A stretch of 23,874 nt of DNA from a virus, in the IMG/VR virus record IMGVR_UViG_3300010370_000241, positions 1-23,874 of that record, one strand, 5' to 3'. The notes beneath the pieces were generated by a model. The model worked only from the letters and a program-made list of their open reading frames with translations. It did no database searches and was not told the DNA's origin. Positions 13,726-18,104 of the stretch are shown in pieces. How positions within the stretch are numbered: the stretch's first letter is position 1; every line of letters starts with the position of its first letter. The translations under genes and the position numbers were made by a program.

Positions 13726-13928
13726 GCGCAAACCAAACCCAAGTTGCAGGGCAGCACTACAAAACCGAAATCCAGCCCTGGGATTTCATTGCTGCCAACA
13801 AGCTCGACTACTTTGAGGGCAACATAATCAAATACGTCAGTCGGTGGAGGGTCAAGGGAGGCGTAGAAGACCTACGCAAGGCCCGGCACTACCTGGATAA
13901 ACTCATTGAGATGAACGTCAAACCATGA
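13722..13928 (+). CDS. DUF3310 protein, 68 aa
   Basis: A 68-residue protein clearly of the DUF3310 family: HYKTEIQPWDFIAANKLDYF, then EGNIIKYVSRWRVKGGVEDL and RKARHYLDKLIE. These small phage and plasmid proteins are helical and of unknown biochemical role, sometimes annotated as nucleotide-kinase-like. It covers the whole domain. Both ends overlap the neighbours by ATGA, so it belongs to one operon with the replication-like gene and RusA. Confidence 0.85.
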   Translation: MSANQTQVAGQHYKTEIQPWDFIAANKLDYFEGNIIKYVSRWRVKGGVEDLRKARHYLDKLIEMNVKP

Positions 13929-14143
13929 CCCATGAGCAAGCCCAAAAAATCCTCGACAAAGTACGCGAGGGTGTTGCCTACCCGGCCAGTATTGTGGATT
14001 TCGCCCTATTCCTCACCGGAGACATTGAGTCATATGAGGCGCACGGAAGCCAGGGAATGGGTGGAGCGGTACAAACGCAAGGCCCGGCAAGTTGGGGCAG
14101 AGCAAGCCCGGATATGGTGGAGCGTCATCATCTCGGCCATTGA
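13925..14143 (+). CDS. Hypothetical protein, 72 aa (3' half dual-coding)
   Basis: A 72-residue frame beginning MTHEQAQKILDKVREGVAYP and continuing ASIVDFALFLTGDIE, a start I recognise from short phage proteins. After about residue 37 the sequence is Gly/Ser-rich and overlaps the next gene in another frame. The start overlaps the DUF3310 stop (ATGA), which supports the 5' half. The 3' half may be a lost-stop extension over the following gene. Confidence 0.55.
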   Translation: MTHEQAQKILDKVREGVAYPASIVDFALFLTGDIESYEAHGSQGMGGAVQTQGPASWGRASPDMVERHHLGH

Positions 14144-14210
14144 GCGTAAACGGGGCTTAGACGCGGCAACCGAACTGCGTAGACTCATGAACGAGGAGCG
14201 TAAGAAATGA
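14034..14210 (+). CDS. Basic helical protein, 58 aa
   Basis: A 58-residue protein, MRRTEAREWVERYKRKARQV, then GAEQARIWWSVIISAIERKR and GLDAATELRRLMNEERKK. It is strongly basic and helical; I recognise the pattern W..RY..KA..VG...A..WW from small phage proteins next to RusA. The ATG at 14034 is preferred to one at 13932, which would run for 34 codons antiphase over the preceding gene. The stop overlaps the RusA start (ATGA). The function is unknown. Confidence 0.6.
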   Translation: MRRTEAREWVERYKRKARQVGAEQARIWWSVIISAIERKRGLDAATELRRLMNEERKK

Positions 14211-14635
14211 CCTTTATGGTTCAGTTTCCGATTGACGCAAACCCAGTACCGAAGGGCAGGCCTAAATTCAGCAAGATCGGTGGCTTTGTCCGAACCTACA
14301 CGCCCCGCAAAACCAGCGACTATGAAACCATAGTCCGGGAAACCGCAAGGCAAGCGATGGGGCCGACTGAAGTCCTAGAAACGCCTGTAGCAGTCTATCT
14401 GTACATCAGGCTACCTATCCCTAAGTCATACCCTAAAAAGCGCCTGGAGGCCTGTTTACGGGGCTTGGAGAGGCCAACTAAAAAGCCCGACATTGATAAC
14501 CTAGCGAAAAGTGTCCTGGACGGGCTGAATGGTGTAGTTTATGTTGACGATGGCCAGATCGTCAGCCTCCATGTGACCAAAGTCTATTCATCCGCGCCTG
14601 GGGTTGATGTTCTCATCAAAGAAGAACTGCCATAA
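14207..14635 (+). CDS. rusA: RusA-type Holliday junction resolvase
   Basis: A 142-residue endodeoxyribonuclease of the RusA family, which cuts four-way junctions made during recombination or replication. Family motifs: PVPKGRPKF near the N-terminus, KKPDIDNLAKSVLDGLNG with Asp95, Asp97 and Asp105, and YVDDGQIV with Asp114 and Asp115; these are the metal-binding acidic residues. The length is normal for the family. It would work with the exonuclease and annealing protein encoded on the other strand. The start overlaps the previous stop by ATGA, and a second in-frame ATG lies three codons on. It is the last gene of the plus operon and is followed by a terminator. Confidence 0.92.
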   Translation: MTFMVQFPIDANPVPKGRPKFSKIGGFVRTYTPRKTSDYETIVRETARQAMGPTEVLETPVAVYLYIRLPIPKSYPKKRLEACLRGLERPTKKPDIDNLAKSVLDGLNGVVYVDDGQIVSLHVTKVYSSAPGVDVLIKEELP

Positions 14636-14662
14636 AAAACGGCCCCGTAGGGCCATTCTTAC
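14635..14662. terminator. Bidirectional intrinsic terminator between convergent operons
   Basis: GGCCC, a four-base loop and GGGCC (14641-14654) are preceded by AAAAAA on the plus strand, which is a T-run for minus-strand transcripts. On the plus strand ATTCTT follows, a weaker U-tract. The RusA operon and the minus operon ending at 14694 meet here. The element should stop the minus operon well and the plus operon partly. Confidence 0.7.
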
Positions 14663-14693
14663 CGCTTGCCTAGGATGATCCTAAGCAGCAGGG

Positions 14694-14930
14694 CTAATCC
14701 AGCGTACAGCATACAGAGGCCTCAATCTGTTCAATGATGGTTGGGTCAAGCACCGGCAGGATATCCAGCCCGTGTACTTTGGCTGACATGAGATAGGCCA
14801 CTGGTGGCCATGCTGGGCCGCAGGTTGGCGACTCTGGGTCAGTGTTGGCGGGTTCGCCTGGATCATACTCAAGCTCACAGTCAAGCTCGATTCCTGACCC
14901 TGCGGCATAGGTATGGTTTATTGTTCGCAC
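14694..14930 (-). CDS. Hypothetical acidic protein, 78 aa
   Basis: A 78-residue acidic protein (IELDCELEYDPGEPANTD, then LMSAKVHGLDILPVLDPTII) of a pattern frequent in phages: a strand pair, an EPA...P loop, then VDILPVL before a C-terminal helix. The function is unknown. The GTG start at 14930 has an AGGA ribosome site and overlaps the upstream gene by 13 bases. It is the last gene before the terminator at 14641-14654. Confidence 0.65.
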   Translation of the reverse strand: MRTINHTYAAGSGIELDCELEYDPGEPANTDPESPTCGPAWPPVAYLMSAKVHGLDILPVLDPTIIEQIEASVCCTLD

Positions 14931-15121
14931 ATTAAATCCTCAGGTACTTCATGCTCAAGACCAAAGGCCTCGGCTAGTTCTTCAATGGTCAACCTGTGCG
15001 CCCTGTAGTCATGGAAACTGTCGCCACCGCGCTGTTGGTAATCCTGCAACGCACCGCACAGGTCAGCAAGAGCGCAGCGCACTGCGCTCAGTTGTTTCTC
15101 TGTCATTTTTGATTTTTCCAT
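14918..15121 (-). CDS. Hypothetical helical protein, 67 aa
   Basis: A helical protein with MTEKQLSAVRCALADLCGAL and YRAHRLTIEELAEAFGLEHE. The first half resembles small phage proteins that count as DUF-type accessory factors; no activity is known. ATG 15121 gives 67 residues. ATG 15106 gives 62 and makes an ATGA overlap with the stop of the gene upstream, the usual coupling in this operon, so the shorter form may be the natural one. Confidence 0.6.
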   Translation of the reverse strand: MEKSKMTEKQLSAVRCALADLCGALQDYQQRGGDSFHDYRAHRLTIEELAEAFGLEHEVPEDLMCEQ

Positions 15122-15276
15122 ATCTTGTAATCTGTAAAATACTCAAAGACCAAAAAACCGCCGTCAACCTTAGCAGCGACTGCTCCCCAAGGACAGCGGC
15201 GCATAGCGGTACGATGGTCTGCACATTCAACAAACCGAAAAGGCTTCATGTATGGTCTTTCTAATGTATTTTTCAT
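15103..15276 (-). CDS. Hypothetical small protein, 57 aa
   Basis: A 57-residue frame, MKNTLERPYMKPFRFVECAD, then HRTAMRRCPWGAVAAKVDGG and FLVFEYFTDYKIWKNQK. It has a good GGAGGG ribosome site eight bases upstream and fits the gap between two small genes exactly: two bases after the TM-peptide stop and overlapping the next start. Its compact strand-rich sequence with two cysteines is unlike any family I know. Confidence 0.6.
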   Translation of the reverse strand: MKNTLERPYMKPFRFVECADHRTAMRRCPWGAVAAKVDGGFLVFEYFTDYKIWKNQK

Positions 15277-15278
15277 AA

Positions 15279-15362
15279 TCAAGCCCTCCAGACGATCAGA
15301 TCAGCAAACAGCACGGCAATGGCCAGCAAGTAGACGATTCCGAGAATGATTCGATGTGCCAT
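15279..15362 (-). CDS. Single-span membrane peptide, 27 aa
   Basis: A 27-residue frame consisting of one membrane helix: MAHRIILGIVYLLAIAVLFA, then DLIVWRA. It is flanked by genes two bases away on each side, so it lies in a gap that is otherwise unexplained. The upstream AAGGGTT may serve as ribosome site. Tiny phage membrane peptides can act as lysis or membrane-protein inhibitors; here the role is unknown. Confidence 0.5.
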   Translation of the reverse strand: MAHRIILGIVYLLAIAVLFADLIVWRA

Positions 15363-15364
15363 GA

Positions 15365-15436
15365 TTAACCCTTTTCTGCTTCAATGATCTTGGTGATATA
15401 GGAAATCCGCTTTAATTCCACTTGATAGGTTTTCAT
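15365..15436 (-). CDS. Very small protein, 23 aa
   Basis: A 23-residue frame (MKTYQVELKRISYITKIIEA, then EKG) whose ATG overlaps the stop of the gene upstream (ATGA) with GAGGAAA before it, and which ends two bases before the next ATG. Exact packing on both sides is the main support. It is short enough that it could be only a coupling device. No homology is recognised. Confidence 0.4.
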   Translation of the reverse strand: MKTYQVELKRISYITKIIEAEKG

Positions 15437-15624
15437 TGTTCATTTTCCTCATATTGGTATGCTTTTACGGGGAATCTAACTTCAATATTTTTTTCGTAAA
15501 AGTGTTTCCGGGCTTGATCTAGTGCAGATTCTCTTGTATCTGCTATGACGGAAACACCACTATGCGAAAATTCACCGATAGCACCATTGTGGCGCGTCTC
15601 ATAAACAACAAACCAAGGTTTCAT
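15433..15624 (-). CDS. Hypothetical protein, 63 aa
   Basis: A 63-residue protein, MKPWFVVYETRHNGAIGEFS, then GVSVIADTRESALDQARKHF and YEKNIEVRFPVKAYQYEENE. It looks like a small alpha/beta fold, with strands at both ends around one helix. ATG 15624 was chosen for its AAGGGG ribosome site; the frame is open to 15756, but that part lies over the end of the Gp88-like gene. The function is unknown. Confidence 0.6.
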   Translation of the reverse strand: MKPWFVVYETRHNGAIGEFSHSGVSVIADTRESALDQARKHFYEKNIEVRFPVKAYQYEENEQ

Positions 15625-15634
15625 GATGTGCCCC

Positions 15635-16315
15635 TTAGTGCAAAGCATACGAAACGATAGCATCTGTCCAGCACAGACGGCAATCCCGGCATTCCCCATT
15701 CTGAGCGGGTGCATTGCAGGCTTGGCCATGTACAGGCTTGCCTGATGTATGCACATTGGATGCAGTGATGCCTGGGATGCCCTGCAAACTGGCAGGCAGT
15801 TTTACAGGCTGATCTGGATACATGGCTGACAGACGGATTGTCAGATTAGCGGGCAATGCGCCATGTTTGACAATGTACTCTTTGACAATGCCATATTCCC
15901 GTGTTGGCAACCAATGCTCGCATTTTGGCGTGGCATTGCAGACGGCAGCGATTAGTTCCAGATGAGCCAGACCCTGTAGGTCTCCGCTATCGTGCCAGCG
16001 GAAATAGGCATCCTGGCCAATGTGAGCCACCATACCAGAGACCCAGGCCTGAGCATGGTCTGCGCTATCCATTGCAAGCCAGACGCTATCGAGCCGGGCA
16101 AATTGTGCGGGCTTGATGGTCTTGGCGTACATGGCATAGTTGCCCTTATCCGCGTAGCAGCTGGCACAGATTGAGCCTGCTATCTTGGCCATGCGGAACC
16201 CTGTTTGGCAGGATTCTGTTGGCAGGGAGAATGAGCGGCAGGGCATTTTGGTCGTCTGGGTGACAGACCCGCAGACCGCAGTAGCAGCTGCTTTGGTGAT
16301 CGGAATGATTCGCAT
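15635..16315 (-). CDS. Gp88-family (mycobacteriophage gene product 88-like) protein
   Basis: A 226-residue protein matching the phage Gp88-domain family in pattern: CRSFSLPTESCQTG (about 26-39), GSICASCYADKGNY (about 47-60), YFRWHDSGDLQ (about 109-119), HWLPTREYGIVKEY, NLTIRLSAMYPDQPV and a C-terminal cysteine cluster (CNAPAQNGECRDCRLCW). Eight or more conserved-looking cysteines suggest zinc or iron-sulphur binding. The biochemical role of the family is not established. ATG 16315 has a TGGAG ribosome site; a longer TTG-initiated frame to 16405 is less likely. The region 16316-16401 then holds no gene. The protein is by far the largest of this operon. Confidence 0.8.
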   Translation of the reverse strand: MRIIPITKAAATAVCGSVTQTTKMPCRSFSLPTESCQTGFRMAKIAGSICASCYADKGNYAMYAKTIKPAQFARLDSVWLAMDSADHAQAWVSGMVAHIGQDAYFRWHDSGDLQGLAHLELIAAVCNATPKCEHWLPTREYGIVKEYIVKHGALPANLTIRLSAMYPDQPVKLPASLQGIPGITASNVHTSGKPVHGQACNAPAQNGECRDCRLCWTDAIVSYALH

Positions 16316-16401
16316 ACGAAATGCTCCAAATAGACCCGTGAGGGCATTAGTGCAACAGCGCACCCCATAGCACCCAGTGGATGCTACAGGGTAGGTTGTG
16401 T

Positions 16402-16671
16402 TCAATCCTGCGATTTCGGAAAGGCTACGGCAAGCAGTTTGTACATCACTGCGTACCCTTCACTGTCTGCTGCGCCGAAGCTGCTATACCTATCTTGTGC
16501 AAGAGCGATGGCCTGCGCCGCCTCGCCTTCGGTTGCGCTATTGTTAAGCGCCTCCTCAGCCAGCTTATTTAGTTCTTGCGCCGCCTCTTCACGTCCCTCG
16601 ATACTATATAAAGCCCATTGGGCTGCCGTCAAAGCTACCTTGAACGAACGTTTGACTGTCACATTTAACAT
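16402..16671 (-). CDS. Hypothetical helical protein, 89 aa
   Basis: An 89-residue protein with an N-terminal strand (NVTVKRSFKVALTAAQWALY) and Ala/Glu-rich helices (EEAAQELNKLAEEALNN). No family is recognised. The AGGAG ribosome site seven bases before the ATG is good. The ATG overlaps the stop of a 16-residue leader frame upstream, so translation may be coupled to it. It is the first ordinary gene of the second minus operon. Confidence 0.65.
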   Translation of the reverse strand: MLNVTVKRSFKVALTAAQWALYSIEGREEAAQELNKLAEEALNNSATEGEAAQAIALAQDRYSSFGAADSEGYAVMYKLLAVAFPKSQD

Positions 16672-16715
16672 TTACTATCTCCTGAATAGACCGCCTTGCG
16701 AATTGCTTGCGGCAT
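16665..16715 (-). CDS. Leaderless 16-residue leader peptide
   Basis: The frame MPQAIRKAVYSGDSKC starts at an ATG lying exactly seven bases after TACAAT, that is at the predicted transcription start, and stops with TAA overlapping the start of the 89-residue gene. At cro and terS the ATG has the same distance from the same promoter type within one base. It may be translated from the bare 5' end and couple ribosomes to the following gene, or it may be a chance ATG. Confidence 0.45.
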   Translation of the reverse strand: MPQAIRKAVYSGDSKC

Positions 16716-16721
16716 GATGGT

Positions 16722-16754
16722 ATTGTATAGGAATCTGAACACCAGGGAATAGGG
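16722..16754 (-). promoter_or_regulatory. Promoter of second minus operon (dyad-22-TACAAT)
   Basis: On the minus strand the dyad AGGGTTTGTCCCT (16763-16751) and its following A are 22 bases before TACAAT (16727-16722). The 12-base string TTCCTATACAAT (16733-16722) is identical to that of the terS promoter at 17598-17609, and CCCTATTC follows both dyads. No good -35 hexamer is present. Confidence 0.6.
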
Positions 16755-16786
16755 ACAAACCCTAATAGACCACTAGGGGAAACCCT
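16751..16786. promoter_or_regulatory. Two operator-like dyads between divergent genes
   Basis: AGGGACAAACCCT (16751-16763) and AGGGGAAACCCT (16775-16786), start to start 24 bases. The first is placed for the minus-strand promoter. The second lies 22 bases before AACAAT (16810-16815) on the plus strand, which could be the -10 of the regulator-like gene at 16830. A TTGCTT-17-TATAGG pair (16703-16731) on the plus strand is an alternative, more distant promoter. Confidence 0.55.
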
Positions 16787-16829
16787 TAGAATCCAGGGCC
16801 TGAACAATCAACAATGTGAGCGAGGACTA

Positions 16830-17084
16830 ATGGCTAGACCATGCCGTCAGGATACTGTCAATTTCACCCGCGTGCTGACCGACGAACAACGCGCAATCCT
16901 ACTGGCAGCAGGCGATGGAGACCTCACTGTAGGATTCAATGAGTGCCTGTCGCTGTGGGTATCGATCAACCCCATCAAGGCCAGTTTCTGTGGCAACGTT
17001 TCACGTGAAACACCCAGACCCAGGATGCACCGCAAGACCCCCAAGGAAGCACCATCCTCGTCACCCACCCTCGCTGATTCATAG
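16830..17084 (+). CDS. Small regulator-like protein, 84 aa, carrying a parS-like site
   Basis: An 84-residue protein. Residues 1-45 (MARPCRQDTVNFTRVLTDEQ, then RAILLAAGDGDLTVGFNECL) read as a basic start, a strand and two helices, the order of ribbon-helix-helix-like phage regulators. The last 35 residues are basic, Pro/Ser-rich and probably disordered. It is a single gene between two operator-like dyads and the repeat array, so it is a candidate to bind those sites. GAGGA lies just upstream of the ATG. The codons for NVSRET contain a near-perfect parS palindrome. The assignment as DNA-binding is tentative. Confidence 0.6.
   Translation: MARPCRQDTVNFTRVLTDEQRAILLAAGDGDLTVGFNECLSLWVSINPIKASFCGNVSRETPRPRMHRKTPKEAPSSSPTLADS
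16997..17012. promoter_or_regulatory. parS-like ParB-binding palindrome
   Basis: CGTTTCACGTGAAACA matches the bacterial chromosomal parS consensus TGTTNCACGTGAAACA at every defined position except the first T. The central 14 bases GTTTCACGTGAAAC are a perfect palindrome. A half-site GTGAAACA follows at 17085-17092. It lies inside the small regulator-like gene. No ParB gene is in the window, so the host protein would be the reader. Binding is not shown, only sequence identity. Confidence 0.6.
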
Positions 17085-17129
17085 GTGAAACAATGCATCC
17101 TCCGCATAACCTCATGCGTCTGGCGTATC

Positions 17130-17219
17130 AGGGTTTACCCTACTATCGTTAACCCTATTAGTGTTTACCCTATCAGTAGAAACCCTATGAGGGTTTACCC
17201 TGTGCGGGTTTGCCAGGAT
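17130..17219. repeat. Six tandem 15-bp repeats (iteron-like array)
   Basis: Units begin at 17130, 17145, 17160, 17175, 17190 and 17205 with exact 15-base spacing. Units 1 and 5 carry AGGGTTTACCCT and unit 3 AGTGTTTACCCT. Units 2 and 4 keep mainly the AACCCTAT half, and unit 6 has CGGGTTTGCC. The unit contains the same dyad found alone at the promoters. Arrays of this kind serve as initiator-binding iterons, partition sites or multi-copy operators; which applies here is not known. Confidence 0.75.
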
Positions 17220-17227
17220 TTGTGATA

Positions 17228-17249
17228 GGGGGGGGAGGGTCGGGGTGGG
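17228..17249 (+). other. G-quadruplex-type G-rich tract
   Basis: Runs of 8, 3, 4 and 3 guanines are separated by one or two bases (A, TC, T), which meets the usual G-quadruplex rule with very short loops. It begins eight bases after the repeat array. The complementary strand is equally C-rich. The pattern is seen directly; folding is inferred. Confidence 0.6.
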
Positions 17250-17567
17250 TTGTAGAAATTTTGTGGTGCCCCACTCCCTCCGAAAAAGTGGATTTAGCCT
17301 AACAGCGTGGCGACAACGCCTGCTAAAAAAAGAGAGGAGAAAGAGTAGAGACCCGTAGATGGGTAGTCCTCTTGAAGAGGGAGCCTCTCGTTTATCTAGA
17401 CTATGCCTGATGGCACCTGAGTTACGTTGCCCCGTTCACCTGACCTGCGGTGTCTCACGACATTGGCAGGGGGCTACTAGAAACTCACCCAGTTCGTCAC
17501 GTTTATCCTACTTGGTCGGCTCAACCGCATAGAGGGGTGGGTCATGCCCCCGTGAACTCACTATATC

Positions 17568-17609
17568 ATGGTTTACCCTATTCTCGTAAACGCTAGTTTC
17601 CTATACAAT
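17568..17609 (+). promoter_or_regulatory. terS promoter (dyad-23-TACAAT), ATG at +1
   Basis: ATGGTTTACCCT (17568-17579) is a degenerate left arm plus the conserved right half of the shared dyad. After CCCTA there are 23 bases to TACAAT (17604-17609, within TATACAAT). The ATG of the next gene begins six bases after the hexamer, so the start of transcription and of translation nearly coincide and no ribosome site is present. Confidence 0.6.
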
Positions 17610-17614
17610 GGCTT

Positions 17615-17917
17615 ATGGCTTACAGAACACCTGCTGTTTTACCCAAGACTGAGTACCAGCGGCTCAAAGAGCTAAAGAAGATGTTGGTCGAGTCTAAGGG
17701 CGAGGCTGTCGTCAAGAAGGTCATTGACATCGCCATGAACGACGACCACCCCCAACAGATGGTTGCACTTAAGATGTGCATGGAGAGGGCTTTGCCGGTC
17801 AGTCTGTTTGAGAAGACCAGCGCCCAGCGTAGTGCTGTCAATATCACCATCTCTGGCATCGGTGTCCAGGTTGGTGAAACTATAGAAGCCGAGGATGTGG
17901 AGCCAAAGTATGACTAA
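17615..17917 (+). CDS. Putative small terminase subunit, 100 aa
   Basis: A 100-residue protein directly upstream of the large terminase module. Residues 10-60 are helical (PKTEYQRLKELKKMLVESKG, then VVKKVIDIAMNDDHPQQMVA and LKMCMERALPVSLFEK), and the end has strands (AVNITISGIGVQVG) and an acidic tail. The pattern is often annotated as terminase small subunit or as an unknown protein in the same place. Such subunits bind the packaging start on DNA and hand it to TerL. There is no ribosome site; the ATG matches the predicted transcription start. The assignment rests on position and general pattern. Confidence 0.6.
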   Translation: MAYRTPAVLPKTEYQRLKELKKMLVESKGEAVVKKVIDIAMNDDHPQQMVALKMCMERALPVSLFEKTSAQRSAVNITISGIGVQVGETIEAEDVEPKYD

Positions 17918-18104
17918 TGAGGTGACTCGGTGGATGGTCACAGTTGAGCGTCCTACTTACTTAGAGAAAACCAGGACTTTGGTTGATCATCGTCATCTTG
18001 ATGAGTTTGTTGGCAAGCTAATGAAGCTATACAACTGGTCACAAAAAGACCGCATCACCATAGAGCCAACAGAAATCGCACCGTACATAGGCAACAATGA
18101 GTGA
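17910..18104 (+). CDS. Hypothetical protein between TerS and TerL, 64 aa
   Basis: A 64-residue protein starting at ATG 17910 behind a GGAG site and overlapping both neighbours by eight bases. It has a strand-rich start (MTNEVTRWMVTVERPTYLEK) and an amphipathic helix (LDEFVGKLMKLYNWS). No family is recognised. Close overlap with both genes suggests co-translation with the packaging genes. Confidence 0.65.
   Translation: MTNEVTRWMVTVERPTYLEKTRTLVDHRHLDEFVGKLMKLYNWSQKDRITIEPTEIAPYIGNNE

Larger units (their letters stand above)
17085..17614. other. 530-bp non-coding control region before the terminase genes
   Basis: No credible gene is present. From left to right: a parS half-site (17085), six 15-bp repeats (17130-17219), a G-rich tract (17228-17249), a small hairpin followed by seven A (GGCG, ACAA, CGCC near 17308), a hairpin CCTCT-TGA-AGAGG near 17359, short inverted repeats, and the terS promoter (17568-17609). 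A packaging start (pac or cos) is expected near the small terminase gene and could lie here, as could a replication origin; I see no element that proves either. Confidence 0.5.

Noticed and set aside
17130-17219. CRISPR array
   Set aside because: The units are only 15 bases, directly adjacent and without spacers; no cas genes are present.
17299-17330. Hairpin followed by seven A as a terminator
   Set aside because: The T-run on the minus strand precedes rather than follows the hairpin, and the plus strand has A instead of T, so neither direction fits an intrinsic terminator.
17281-17560. A large structured RNA, tRNA or tmRNA in the region before terS
   Set aside because: Only short stems of 4-5 pairs were found, with no cloverleaf and no T-arm or anticodon pattern.
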